This document shows positions 1-8,603 of a DNA stretch of 58,203 nucleotides, in pieces; positions within the stretch are counted from its first letter, which is position 1; each line of letters opens with the position of its first letter. The position numbers and the translations under genes are program-made. The notes under the pieces were generated by a model. The model was not told the origin of the DNA. It searched no databases and saw only the letters and a list, made by a program, of their open reading frames with translations. Source of the DNA: Lysobacter sp. Lineage in GTDB: Bacteria; Pseudomonadota; Gammaproteobacteria; Xanthomonadales; Xanthomonadaceae. Where the stretch lies: positions 1-58,203 of the forward strand of contig JAHCAU010000022.1 in the NCBI GenBank assembly GCA_019634715.1. The letters run 5' to 3'.

Positions 1-2
1 CC

Positions 3-587
3 GAGGAACCGGCCACCGCCGGCAATGGCCGCAACACCGCCTTCGCGCACTGGCTGCGCCCGGGCGCGCTGACCGGTCGCGCCCGCTACCAGCATGGCAA
101 GGGGCCGGCGCTGTTCATCGACTTCGCCCAGCGCCAGTACTTCGGCCCGGCCACGCTCAAGCCCCTGGCCGAATACTTCGCCACCGCGGTCGGCCTGCGC
201 GATTTCGAGCAGCTCGACGACAAGGCCTGGCAGGGCGCCATCGCCTCGCTCGGCGCCGCGCAATCGCTGACCCGCCTGCAGTGGTACGGCGGCCTGCTCG
301 CCGGTGAAGGCAAGCTGCTGCCCGGCTACAACCCCGATGGCCGCTTCACGCTCGGCAAGTGGCCGGAAACCGAGCGCGAATATCCGCGGCATTTCCGCAT
401 CGCCACCGCGATGATGAAAGGCCCGTCGACGATCGCCGAAATCGCCGCCGCCAGCAGCGTGCCGGCCGAGGACGTGATCGACTTCATCAACGCCAACCTC
501 ACCACCGGGTTCGCTGAGCCGGCCGGCGAAGGTGGCGATCCCGGCGACAAGAGCGGCGGCCTGCTCGGTCGCCTGCGCGGGCGCTGA
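3..587 (+). CDS. C-terminal part of an unrecognised protein upstream of dxs
   Basis: The reading frame is open from the left edge and ends at TGA 585-587, leaving about 194 residues. I do not recognise the family. The visible part is soluble and helical, with a stretch reading FIDFAQRQYFGP, a tryptophan/tyrosine-rich middle, and a region near the end (STIAEIAAASSVPAEDVIDF) that reads like a small winged-helix or DprA-tail-like fold. The last 25 residues are a Gly/Asp/Arg-rich tail. Codon use is typical of the high-GC host, so it is a real chromosomal gene cut by the window edge. The dxs start lies 69 bases downstream on the same strand. Confidence 0.75.
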   Translation, partial: EEPATAGNGRNTAFAHWLRPGALTGRARYQHGKGPALFIDFAQRQYFGPATLKPLAEYFATAVGLRDFEQLDDKAWQGAIASLGAAQSLTRLQWYGGLLAGEGKLLPGYNPDGRFTLGKWPETEREYPRHFRIATAMMKGPSTIAEIAAASSVPAEDVIDFINANLTTGFAEPAGEGGDPGDKSGGLLGRLRGR

Positions 588-656
588 CGCGAACCGGGGC
601 ATATCGTCCCGGTCATCCCCCGTTTCTTGCCGCACTGCGGCAGTACGGGGGACAAT

Positions 657-2609
657 ATGCGGATGGCCGTCCCAGTCCCCTCCGTTCCGATCGATGGCGC
701 ACGTTATCCGCGCCTGTCCCGCATCCAGTACCCGGCCGACCTGCGCCGGTTCGACGAAAGCGAACTTCCCGCCGTCGCCGAAGAACTGCGCGCCTACCTG
801 ATCGAATGCGTCGGCCGCAGCGGCGGCCACTTCGGCGCCGGCCTCGGCGTGATCGAACTGACCGTCGCCCTGCACTACCTCTACGACACCCCGGACGACC
901 GCCTGGTCTGGGACGTCGGCCACCAGACCTATCCGCACAAGATCCTCACCGGTCGCCGCGACGTCATCCACTCGGTCAAGCAGAAGGACGGCGTCGCGCC
1001 GTTCCCCAAGCGCGAGGAAAGCGAGTACGACACCTTCGGCGTCGGCCACTCCTCGACGTCGATCTCCGCCGCGCTGGGCATGGCCATCGCCGCCGCGCGC
1101 GCGGGCAGCGACCGTCGCGTGGTCGCGGTGATCGGCGACGGCGCGATGACCGCGGGCATGGCCTACGAAGCGCTGAACCATGCCGGCGGCATGGATGACG
1201 AACCGAACCTGCTCGTCATCCTCAACGACAACCAGATGTCGATCAGCGAGAACGTCGGCGGCCTGACCAAGATGCTCGGCCGCATGACCGGCAGCCGCAC
1301 GCTCAACGCGATCCGCGAAGGCGGCAAGAAGCTGCTCGGCGACAAGCGCACCAGCAAGTCCGCGCGCTTCGTGCGCCGCTGGGAAGAGCACTGGAAGGGC
1401 ATGTTCGTGCCGTCCACGCTGTTCGAGGAAATGGGCTTCCACTACACCGGCCCGATCGACGGCCACGACATCGGCACGCTGGTGTCGACGCTGAAGATGC
1501 TCAAGACCCTCAAGGGTCCGCAACTGCTGCACGTGATGACGACCAAGGGCAAGGGCTACGATCTCGCCGAAGGCGACCAGATCGGCTACCACGCCGTCTC
1601 GCCCTTCGATCCCGAGAAGGGCCTGGTGTCCAAGCCCGGCGCGAAGAAGCCGACCTACACCGACATCTTCAGCGACTGGCTGTGCGACATGGCCGCCGCC
1701 GACCCGCTGCTGCTGGGCATCACCCCGGCGATGCGCGAGGGTTCGGGCCTCGTGCGCTTCAGCAAGGAATACCCGGACCGCTATTTCGATGTCGCCATCG
1801 CCGAGCAGCACGCGGTGACGCTCGCCGCCGGCATGGCCTGCGAAGGCGCGAAGCCGGTCGTCGCGATCTACTCCACCTTCCTGCAGCGCGCCTACGACCA
1901 GCTGGTGCACGATGTCGCCACGCAAAACCTCGACGTGCTGTTCGCGATCGATCGCGGCGGCGTGGTCGGCCCGGACGGCGCCACGCACGCCGGCAACCTC
2001 GACCTCAGCTTCCTGCGCTGCGTGCCGAACATGGTGGTGATGGCGCCCGCCGACGAGAACGAATGCCGGCAGATGCTCACCACCGGCCATCGCTATCCCG
2101 GCCCGGCCGCGGTGCGCTACCCGCGCGGCACCGGCCCCGGCATGGCGATCGCGCCGACGCTCGACACCCTGCCCATCGGCAAGGCCGAACTGCGTCGCCA
2201 TGGGTCGCAAAGCGCGGCCGCGCGCATCGCCCTGCTCGCCTTCGGCGCGATCGTGCCGGCTGCGGAACAGGTCGGCGAAGCGCTCGGCCTGACTGTCGTG
2301 AACATGCGTTTCGTGCGCCCGCTGGACCGCGCGCTGATCCTCGAACTGGCGAAGACGCACGACGGTTTCGTCACCCTCGAAGACAATGTCGTCGCCGGTG
2401 GCGCCGGCTCGGGCGTTGCGGAACTGCTGGCGGCAGAAGGCATCGCCCTGCCGATCCTGCATCTGGGCCTGCCCGACGCCTTCCAGCACCACGCCAGCCG
2501 CGAACAGCTGCTCGCCGAAGCCGGACTGGATGCCGCCGGCATCCGTGGCGCCGTGCTGCAGCGCTGGCCCGCGCTCGCCGCACCGCACGCCACACGCGCC
2601 ACGGGCTGA
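657..2609 (+). CDS. dxs: 1-deoxy-D-xylulose-5-phosphate synthase
   Basis: A 650-residue thiamine-diphosphate enzyme that condenses pyruvate and glyceraldehyde-3-phosphate, the first step of the MEP route to isoprenoids, in the cytoplasm. Visible family marks are SGGHFGAGLGVIELT near the N terminus, the ThDP motif GDGAMTAG near residue 160, DRGGVVGPDGATHAG, and the catalytic-glutamate segment AIAEQHAVT in the pyrimidine-binding domain, followed by the transketolase C-terminal domain. Length is slightly above the usual 620-640. I chose ATG 657 because GGGGGA at 647-652 is a good ribosome site; an upstream start at 627 is in frame but has no site. The stop shares one base with the start of the esterase, so the two are probably translated together. 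Confidence 0.97.
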   Translation: MRMAVPVPSVPIDGARYPRLSRIQYPADLRRFDESELPAVAEELRAYLIECVGRSGGHFGAGLGVIELTVALHYLYDTPDDRLVWDVGHQTYPHKILTGRRDVIHSVKQKDGVAPFPKREESEYDTFGVGHSSTSISAALGMAIAAARAGSDRRVVAVIGDGAMTAGMAYEALNHAGGMDDEPNLLVILNDNQMSISENVGGLTKMLGRMTGSRTLNAIREGGKKLLGDKRTSKSARFVRRWEEHWKGMFVPSTLFEEMGFHYTGPIDGHDIGTLVSTLKMLKTLKGPQLLHVMTTKGKGYDLAEGDQIGYHAVSPFDPEKGLVSKPGAKKPTYTDIFSDWLCDMAAADPLLLGITPAMREGSGLVRFSKEYPDRYFDVAIAEQHAVTLAAGMACEGAKPVVAIYSTFLQRAYDQLVHDVATQNLDVLFAIDRGGVVGPDGATHAGNLDLSFLRCVPNMVVMAPADENECRQMLTTGHRYPGPAAVRYPRGTGPGMAIAPTLDTLPIGKAELRRHGSQSAAARIALLAFGAIVPAAEQVGEALGLTVVNMRFVRPLDRALILELAKTHDGFVTLEDNVVAGGAGSGVAELLAAEGIALPILHLGLPDAFQHHASREQLLAEAGLDAAGIRGAVLQRWPALAAPHATRATG

Positions 2610-3604
2610 TGCCGGCCATCGCGCGCGTCGCGGCCGCCGGCGTGCTGCTCGCACTCGGCGGATTCGCAGGCTGGTGGATCGGGCGCCCGGCGCCCAGCGC
2701 TTCGGCCAGGGCACCCGCGCCGGCACCGGCCGTCGCAACGCCTGCGTCGCTCCCCAGTGAAGCACCGCCACTGTCGCTGCCCAATACCCGCGTGCATCCG
2801 GTGCCGAACAGCGCGACCGGCCGGCGCTACGAAGTCTGGGTCGACCTGCCGCCGTCGTATTTCGAGAACGACAAGCTCTACCCCGTCGTGTTCACCACGG
2901 ACGCCGACTACGGTGTCCCGGTGATCCGCAGCCTGCGCCGCCGCATCGGCGCGAAGGGCCGCAACATCGAGGACTTCGTCCTCGTCGGCCTGTCGTACGG
3001 CATCGGCGAACAGTCGATGCCGAGCAAGCGCCGCGACTACACCCCGTCCGATCCCTTCGCCCGTCCCGGCACGCGCCCGTCAAATGCCTACAGCCGCGAC
3101 GATGTCTACGGAGAAGCCGCCGCCTATCGCGACTACATCGAGCGCGACGTGTTCCCGCTGGTCGCGAAGCACTACCGCGTCGACATGCAGCGCAAGGTCT
3201 ACATCGGCCATTCGCTCGGCGGACTGTTCGGCAGCTATGTCTTGCTGACGAAACCGGCGATGTTCAGCCACTACATCCTCGGCAGCCCGTCGCTGTGGTT
3301 CGACCGGCGCATGCTGTTCGACCTCGAAGCGGCGCATGCACGGCAGCGACGCGACCTGCCGGCGCAGGTCTTCCTGTCGATCGGCGCCTACGAAACGACC
3401 GGCCCGAGTCCGCGGCACATGACGACGGACATGGTCGGCGACATGACGCGCTTCGAACGGGTGCTGCGGAGCCGCGGCTATCCCGGGCTCCGCATCGCAT
3501 CGGAAATCCTGCCCGACGAAGATCACCTGACCGTGCTGCCGCGCACCCTCACCCACGGCCTGCTGTGGGCGTTGCCGGGCACGGGTCCCTATTCCGGCCG
3601 CTGA
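2609..3604 (+). CDS. Membrane-anchored or secreted esterase (IroE/esterase D-like alpha/beta hydrolase)
   Basis: A 331-residue alpha/beta hydrolase. It begins with a hydrophobic segment (VLLALGGFAGWWIG) that is a signal anchor or signal peptide, then a Pro/Ala-rich linker, then the hydrolase domain. The nucleophile elbow GHSLGG places the serine near residue 202; DEDH near the C terminus carries the likely catalytic histidine. The pattern fits COG2819-type esterases acting on carboxylic or siderophore esters outside the cytoplasm; the substrate cannot be read. ATG 2609 overlaps the dxs stop by one base (TGATG), indicating translational coupling rather than a shared pathway. Confidence 0.85.
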   Translation: MPAIARVAAAGVLLALGGFAGWWIGRPAPSASARAPAPAPAVATPASLPSEAPPLSLPNTRVHPVPNSATGRRYEVWVDLPPSYFENDKLYPVVFTTDADYGVPVIRSLRRRIGAKGRNIEDFVLVGLSYGIGEQSMPSKRRDYTPSDPFARPGTRPSNAYSRDDVYGEAAAYRDYIERDVFPLVAKHYRVDMQRKVYIGHSLGGLFGSYVLLTKPAMFSHYILGSPSLWFDRRMLFDLEAAHARQRRDLPAQVFLSIGAYETTGPSPRHMTTDMVGDMTRFERVLRSRGYPGLRIASEILPDEDHLTVLPRTLTHGLLWALPGTGPYSGR

Positions 3605-3640
3605 ATCCGGCCGGGTGACGGCGCCTCGTTCACTCCTCCT

Positions 3641-3690
3641 CGATCACGACTCTTCGATCACGACTCTTCGATCACGGCTCTTCGATCACA
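3641..3690. repeat. 14-bp tandem repeat (about 3.5 copies) at the 3' end of the TraB/GumN-like gene
   Basis: The unit CGATCACGACTCTT occurs at 3641-3654 and 3655-3668, with one change (GACT to GGCT) at 3669-3682, and a partial copy follows. The stop codon of the minus-strand gene (3672-3674) lies inside the third unit. The period is not a multiple of three, yet every unit carries a TCAC that reads as a stop in one frame, so repeat gain or loss would change little of the protein end. Confidence 0.85.
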
Positions 3691-4730
3691 TAACCCTTCG
3701 CGGCCAGGAGGCTGAGGTAGCCGTCCGGCGCCAGCAACTGCCCCACCGGCAGCAGCGCGAAGGTGGTCTTGTTGCGCGCCAGTGCGGCCTCGGCCGCTTC
3801 GAACCAGCGCTGGCGCACGCGCGCCTCGATGTCCTGCATGCCGGCCTTGCGGGCGACGGCGTTGTCCGTCATCGCCGCAGTGCAAGCCGACCACTGCGTG
3901 TTGCGCGCCTGCAGGCCGCGCAGGGTTTCGGTGTCGCCCTGCGCCCATGCATTGGCGCGCTGCGCCATCACGCCCAGATCGCCCTCGATGCGCGCGAGCG
4001 TGCGCTCGAAGCACACGGTGTCGTCGAGCGTTTCCTGCTGGAATTCCTTGAGCAGCGCCTTCGGATTCTCGATCTTGATCACCAGCCGGGGATCGGTGGT
4101 CTTCACGTCGTTGCGACGCGCGATCTTCCTCACGGTCCCCGCGACCTCCGCGTCCTGGCGCAGGCCGGACCGCGTGATCGCCTTGTTGTACAGCTCCAGC
4201 GCCGCGAACAGCGGCCGCCATTCCTCGACGCCCTGGTCGCTGCCGATGTAGCGCTGCTTGAGCACCGCCCAGCGCGCGTACTGCTCGGCCGGCACCAGAT
4301 CGCGCAGGGTCTTGCCATCGGGATTCTTCCGCGCCTTCAGCATCGTCGGCAGCAGCATCAGGCCCTTGAAGAAGCCGACATCCGCGTCCATCGTCATGCC
4401 CGGCGACAACAGCAGCTCCTGCGACTGCGACAGTCGGCGCTCGATCGCCGACGTATCCCATTCCATCCGCCTGGGCAGCGGCGTCAGCGTGCCGAGGATC
4501 CACAGAGTGCGGTCGCCGCGGGTGACCTTCCACAAACCCGGCCCGGGCTGGCGCCCGCTGACGACGATCGCGTCCAGACTCTGCAGAGACGGGTCGTCGA
4601 CGCTGGTCTTCAACTCCGCGTCCACATCGTCCTCGACCGGCTCCGGTGGCGGGCTCTGGGCGAAGGCCGGCGACGCACAGGCAAGGACGAACAGGCAGGC
4701 GGCGAACATCGCGAGCGGACGAAGCGTCAT
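3672..4730 (-). CDS. TraB/GumN family periplasmic protein
   Basis: A 352-residue protein with a clear signal peptide (PLAMFAACLFVLACASPAFA, cleavage probably after AFA). The mature part has the TraB/GumN pattern: WKVTRGDRTLWILGTLTPLP near the start, followed by a long helical region with conserved acidic and arginine residues. GumN-like proteins are thought to share a fold with Tiki proteases, but no activity is established for this subfamily. Start at 4730 rather than 4742 puts the basic n-region (MTLRP) directly before the hydrophobic core. It is convergent with the esterase. The stop codon lies in a tandem repeat. Confidence 0.85.
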   Translation of the reverse strand: MTLRPLAMFAACLFVLACASPAFAQSPPPEPVEDDVDAELKTSVDDPSLQSLDAIVVSGRQPGPGLWKVTRGDRTLWILGTLTPLPRRMEWDTSAIERRLSQSQELLLSPGMTMDADVGFFKGLMLLPTMLKARKNPDGKTLRDLVPAEQYARWAVLKQRYIGSDQGVEEWRPLFAALELYNKAITRSGLRQDAEVAGTVRKIARRNDVKTTDPRLVIKIENPKALLKEFQQETLDDTVCFERTLARIEGDLGVMAQRANAWAQGDTETLRGLQARNTQWSACTAAMTDNAVARKAGMQDIEARVRQRWFEAAEAALARNKTTFALLPVGQLLAPDGYLSLLAAKGYVIEEP

Positions 4731-4893
4731 CGGCGGATCCATCGGGGAAAGTGCCGCGCAGTGTCCGACAAAAAAGCGTGACGCGCGCCGGACTTCCGCT
4801 TGCGCGTTCAGCCAATCGTGGGCTTGGTCGGAGACTCACTGGATACGCACTGCCGACCAGGCGAATCGCAGGGTCGACGACCAGCCTGCGGCC

Positions 4894-5529
4894 CTACTGC
4901 GTCTGGTACGCGGCGCGCGCCCTGAACTTGCGCTCCAGCGTGCGACCGCTGGCGACGAGCGCCTCGGCATCGCCTTCGTACGCTTCGTGCGCGATCTTGC
5001 GCAGGGAGCCGTCGAGCAGGGCGAGCTGGTCGGCCAGCGTCTGCGCCGCCGTGCGGCCGTCCTCCAGCGGCTGGCCGGTGGCGAACGACGGCGGCAGGCG
5101 CAGGTAGCCGTCCAGCAGCTCGGGCAGGTAGCGGCGCAGGGTCTCCTGCACTTCGAAGGAATCCTCGACCGGCAGCGCGCCGGAATCCTCCAGCGCGACC
5201 AGCCGCGGCAGCAGGTCGTCCAGCGTCGCGCGGATGCCCTGCACGCTCTCGAGCGCGGCCTCGGGCAGCCGGCTGCCGGCCCGCGCGATCAGCCGGTCCA
5301 GATGCGTGGCCAGCGTTTCGATCGGTACCTCGGACGGAGACACCGGCTCCGGCACGGGCGCCGGTGGCCGCGACGGCCAGCCCAGTGCGCCCGCGGCGTA
5401 CAGCCCGGCGACGATGAGCGGCCAGCCGGTACCGATCACCCCTGCGAACAGCAGCGCCAGCCCGCCGAAGGCGAGCACGCATCCGGCGATGTTGCGCGGA
5501 CTGTAGAGGTAGCGCTGGAGTCGGTTCAT
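4894..5529 (-). CDS. Two-TM membrane protein, possibly XpaC-like, last gene of the VWA operon
   Basis: A 211-residue protein. Two hydrophobic segments near residues 11-45 (IAGCVLAFGGLALLFAGVIG and GWPLIVAGLYAAGALGW) are followed by a proline-rich linker and a long cytoplasmic helical domain with repeated RLPEA/ETLRRYLPELLDGYLRL elements. The layout resembles XpaC-type (PF10112) proteins that often precede telA, but I see no TelA gene here; the next gene is on the other side of a convergent junction. It follows the VWA lipoprotein by 61 bases on the same strand. The family assignment is tentative. Confidence 0.7.
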   Translation of the reverse strand: MNRLQRYLYSPRNIAGCVLAFGGLALLFAGVIGTGWPLIVAGLYAAGALGWPSRPPAPVPEPVSPSEVPIETLATHLDRLIARAGSRLPEAALESVQGIRATLDDLLPRLVALEDSGALPVEDSFEVQETLRRYLPELLDGYLRLPPSFATGQPLEDGRTAAQTLADQLALLDGSLRKIAHEAYEGDAEALVASGRTLERKFRARAAYQTQ

Positions 5530-5590
5530 CGATGCGGGGCGACGGGGGCGTCCGACACTGTAACCCGGGCGGCGTGGTGGGCGGCCGCGG

Positions 5591-7222
5591 TCACTGGTAG
5601 CCGCGGATTTCCTTGAACACCTGCGCCAGCGACTTGGCCTTGGCGTCGAACGCCCTGCCGCCGGTCGCCGTGGCGAGCTGGCCCATCTCGCCGGCGTCGG
5701 CATCGCCGAACACGATCGGGAACACCCGGATCGACCGCAGCGTCTCGTCCTGCTGGCGATGCCACGCCAGGAATTGGCGCAGGCTCATGCCGTTGGTGTT
5801 CTCGCCGTCGGTCATCAGCACGACCGTGTAGTAGCGCGGCGACGATTCCGCGCGCTTCTCGCCCGCGAGTTCGCCCAGCGCCCTGGCGACGCTGTCGTAG
5901 ATGGCGGTGCCCCCGCGGGCGTCCATCGGCGCGACCGCGGCGCGGATCTCCGCGAGCGTCTGTCGGTTGCGCTCGGGCGTGTCGCCCATGTCGAACGCGA
6001 GCGTGTTCATCGGCGCACTGCTGAAGGGCACCAGGCCGATGCGCTCGCGGTTCTGGAAGCGCGCGTAGCGGCTCGCGAGCGAATCGCCGGTGTCGCCGGT
6101 ATTTCCGGCCAGCGTCGCCATCGCCGCCTTCAGCTGGTCGAGCCGCTGGTCGTCGCCCATCGACCCCGAGAGATCCAGCACATAACGCGACGAGCCGGGG
6201 ATGCGCACGTCGGCGAGGAAGGCATCGAGCAGGCCGTTGATGACCTGCGGCTGGCCGGGGAACGGCAGCTCGATCAACGTGCGCTTCGGGATGGCGGACG
6301 CCACGGTCGCATCGGGGTTCACCGGCCGACGCAGCGTGGTGGCCGACAGCGTGGTCTGGAAATCGGGCGAACGCAGGTAGGCGACGAGCTTGTCGTAGTC
6401 CGCGCGCTTCGCCGCGTCGAGCAGCATCAGCGGATAGTCGGCGGTGACGATGCCTTCCTTCGGATACACCGGCACCAGCGGTTCGGCGAGCTTGCCGCCG
6501 GCATCGAGCGACAGGATCACCGACTCGTAGTTGATGAGGCCGTCGACCTTGCCCGGATCGGCGACATAGGCGTCGGCCAGCCAGCCCGACGAACCGGCGG
6601 TCATGCGCTGGCCCTGGAAGAAGGCCTTGAGCGCGGGATTGGCGACGTCCGCCTCGGTCAGCGCGTCGGGATTCGCGGCCAGCGCCGCGGCGATGCCGAT
6701 CAGCGCGGTGAAGCCGGTGTTGCTGCTGGTGGGGTTGGCCATGCCGAAGGTGAAGCGGCCGCTGCTCGCGGCATCGGCGATGTCCTTCCACGTCGGATCG
6801 GCCTTGTCCCAGCCGAGTTCGGCGGCCTTCGAGGCCTTCACCCCGAGGATCACCGGCGAGAGCATGATCTTGTCCTGCGCCTGGATCCGCGGCTTGAGCG
6901 CGGGATTCATCGCCAGGTACTTGCCGTGGCTCACCCAGACCGCGTCGAACGCCTCGCCGGCACCGAGGCGATCGATGGCGTCCAGCGTGCCCGCGTAGGC
7001 GAAGCGCACGTTCACGCCGGTGGCGCTGCGGATGCGCTCGCCCAGCGCGGTGTCGACGTCCTTGAGTTCGGACCCGGCGAGGATGGTGAAGGCATGGGCG
7101 TCGGCGGCGCCTGCCGCGACCGCATCGTCGTCGCCGCGCGAACACGCGGCGAGCGCCGCCAGCGTGGCGGCGGCGATGACCAGGCCCATCGTGCGGAGCA
7201 AACGGGTGGAAGCGAGGCGCAT
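5591..7222 (-). CDS. Lipoprotein with solute-binding domain fused to a VWA domain
   Basis: A 543-residue two-domain protein. Signal peptide with lipobox LAAC (Cys at residue 27); residues about 45-335 have a periplasmic solute-binding fold (ILAGSELKDVD, SVILSLD); residues about 345-540 are a von Willebrand A domain with a complete MIDAS motif DLSGS at 350-354, plus GGTAIYD and MTDGENTN. It should bind a divalent metal and a partner protein at the cell envelope. Start at 7222 is backed by a GGAG site and a normal n-region. An in-frame start at 7264 overlaps the upstream stop (ATGA) and would add 14 residues before the signal; both may be used. No permease or ATPase gene accompanies it, so classic import is unlikely. 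Confidence 0.85.
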   Translation of the reverse strand: MRLASTRLLRTMGLVIAAATLAALAACSRGDDDAVAAGAADAHAFTILAGSELKDVDTALGERIRSATGVNVRFAYAGTLDAIDRLGAGEAFDAVWVSHGKYLAMNPALKPRIQAQDKIMLSPVILGVKASKAAELGWDKADPTWKDIADAASSGRFTFGMANPTSSNTGFTALIGIAAALAANPDALTEADVANPALKAFFQGQRMTAGSSGWLADAYVADPGKVDGLINYESVILSLDAGGKLAEPLVPVYPKEGIVTADYPLMLLDAAKRADYDKLVAYLRSPDFQTTLSATTLRRPVNPDATVASAIPKRTLIELPFPGQPQVINGLLDAFLADVRIPGSSRYVLDLSGSMGDDQRLDQLKAAMATLAGNTGDTGDSLASRYARFQNRERIGLVPFSSAPMNTLAFDMGDTPERNRQTLAEIRAAVAPMDARGGTAIYDSVARALGELAGEKRAESSPRYYTVVLMTDGENTNGMSLRQFLAWHRQQDETLRSIRVFPIVFGDADAGEMGQLATATGGRAFDAKAKSLAQVFKEIRGYQ

Positions 7223-7260
7223 GGACGTTCTCCGTCGCGGCGGCGTGGCGTGGCCGGGGG

Positions 7261-8385
7261 TCATTGGTTCAGCGTGGTCTCGATCCGCACGATCATGCGT
7301 TCGAGCAGGTCGTACGTCGGCGGATCGACCACGTCCACCAGGGTCGGCGGCATGTCGATCTTCCGCGCCTTCGCCTGCGCGAACAGCGCCGTGTTGTCGC
7401 TGCCGCGCAGGCCGTAGCGGGCCGCGATGGCGCGGATCTTCGGGTCGTGGTCGAACACGTCCGCGAACCGGGCGCCGGCATCGGTCAGCGCCACGAGGGT
7501 GTGCTTGGTCAGCACGGTCGGCTGCGGATACAGCAGCACCATGTCCGGGTCGATGGCGTCGTGCTGCAGCGCGTACTGCAGGAACTGCTGCTCGTAGATC
7601 ATCACCAGCGGGCTCTTGCCCAGCTTCATGGTGACGTAGTCCTCGAACGGCCCGGTGGAGCTCGCTTCCTGATAGCCCTGCTTCGAGAACAGGCCGATCA
7701 GCCGACCGACCGCAGCATCCGCGGCGGCATCGCTGTCGACGACGTTGTCGTCGTTCGCGAGGTAGCTCGCGAGCGCGAGGTACATCGCCGCGGAATTGCT
7801 GGTGCGCACGTCGGTGCTGGTGACCAGGATCGACTTGCCGACCGCATAGTGCGGATTGGGCTGCAGGTCCTTCCAGCGCGTGCCCTGCGCCATCAGATCG
7901 ACCAGCCTGCGCATGTCCACGACGTAGTGGACGCCGCCCTGCCGGCGCACGATGCCGTTGGCTTCCAGCGGGGGCAGCAACTGGCGCCAGCTGGCGATCG
8001 CCATCGGCGTGTAGAAGGTGTTGCTGATCCGCCGCGAGCCGGTGGCCTCGGCGATCTTCTTCGCGGCGGCGACGCCCGCCGGGAAGGCCACGTCGAAGGT
8101 CTTCAGATCGGGGCGCGTGGCGATCTCGCGCGAGCCCGCCTTCTGCACGTCCAGCACGATCCCCTGGCCGGCGAGCACCGAAGCCAGCTCGGGATCGCGC
8201 AGGAAATCGAGTTTTTCCGAACCGGTCAGCACGCGCACGACCGTCTTGCCCGCCTCCGTCTTCGCGGCGGGCGCCGTCGTCGTCGCAGTGTCGGCGGCAC
8301 GCTTGTCGCGGGCCGAGTACACGATCCCGGCGCCCACGCCGGCCAGCAGCAGCAAGGCCAGCATCGGCCCGACGAACTTCTTCAT
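7261..8385 (-). CDS. Solute-binding-like protein, signal-anchored
   Basis: A 374-residue protein with an N-terminal hydrophobic segment (FVGPMLALLLLAGVGAGIVY) and no lipobox, so it is probably anchored in the inner membrane or secreted. The rest resembles a type-2 solute-binding fold (VVRVLTGSEKLDFL, RTSNSAAMYLALASYL, PLVMIYEQQFL) related to the N-terminal domain of the next gene. ATG 8385 has a strong GGGGAG site and overlaps the stop of the upstream regulator by four bases. Its own stop overlaps an ATG of the VWA gene. The pair probably forms one envelope assembly; the ligand is unknown. Confidence 0.8.
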   Translation of the reverse strand: MKKFVGPMLALLLLAGVGAGIVYSARDKRAADTATTTAPAAKTEAGKTVVRVLTGSEKLDFLRDPELASVLAGQGIVLDVQKAGSREIATRPDLKTFDVAFPAGVAAAKKIAEATGSRRISNTFYTPMAIASWRQLLPPLEANGIVRRQGGVHYVVDMRRLVDLMAQGTRWKDLQPNPHYAVGKSILVTSTDVRTSNSAAMYLALASYLANDDNVVDSDAAADAAVGRLIGLFSKQGYQEASSTGPFEDYVTMKLGKSPLVMIYEQQFLQYALQHDAIDPDMVLLYPQPTVLTKHTLVALTDAGARFADVFDHDPKIRAIAARYGLRGSDNTALFAQAKARKIDMPPTLVDVVDPPTYDLLERMIVRIETTLNQ

Positions 8386-8603
8386 GTCGACTCCCCGTTG
8401 GACACCTTGCGTTGGCCCGCCGGCGCAGGCGGATCGAGCCCGTCGATCGGGATCCCCTGGCGACGGCAATGCTCGATCGCCAACTGCTCGATCAGGTTGG
8501 ACAGGCTGCGGTTCTCGCGCCCGGCCGCGACCGCGAGCGCGTCGCGCACGCCAGGCTGCGTACGGAAAGTGGTCGTGACGGTGCGGTTCCCGGTCCGTGA
8601 CAT
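8382..8603 (-). CDS. Ribbon-helix-helix (Arc/CopG-type) protein heading the VWA operon
   Basis: A 73-residue protein with a short beta strand (RTVTTTFRT) followed by two helices (GVRDALAVAAGRENRSLSNLIEQLAIEHCRRQ), the layout of Arc/CopG/MetJ DNA-binding dimers. The C-terminal 20 residues are Pro/Gly-rich. It overlaps the downstream gene by four bases, so it is the first cistron and a candidate autoregulator of the operon. The start at 8603 was chosen because the frame upstream runs through degenerate tandem repeats and reads as non-coding. Confidence 0.75.
   Translation of the reverse strand: MSRTGNRTVTTTFRTQPGVRDALAVAAGRENRSLSNLIEQLAIEHCRRQGIPIDGLDPPAPAGQRKVSNGEST

Noticed and set aside
5759..7417. 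552-residue plus-strand frame opposite the VWA gene
   Set aside because: Shadow frame rich in Arg/Gly/Ala; the minus strand has a signal peptide, a lipobox and a MIDAS.
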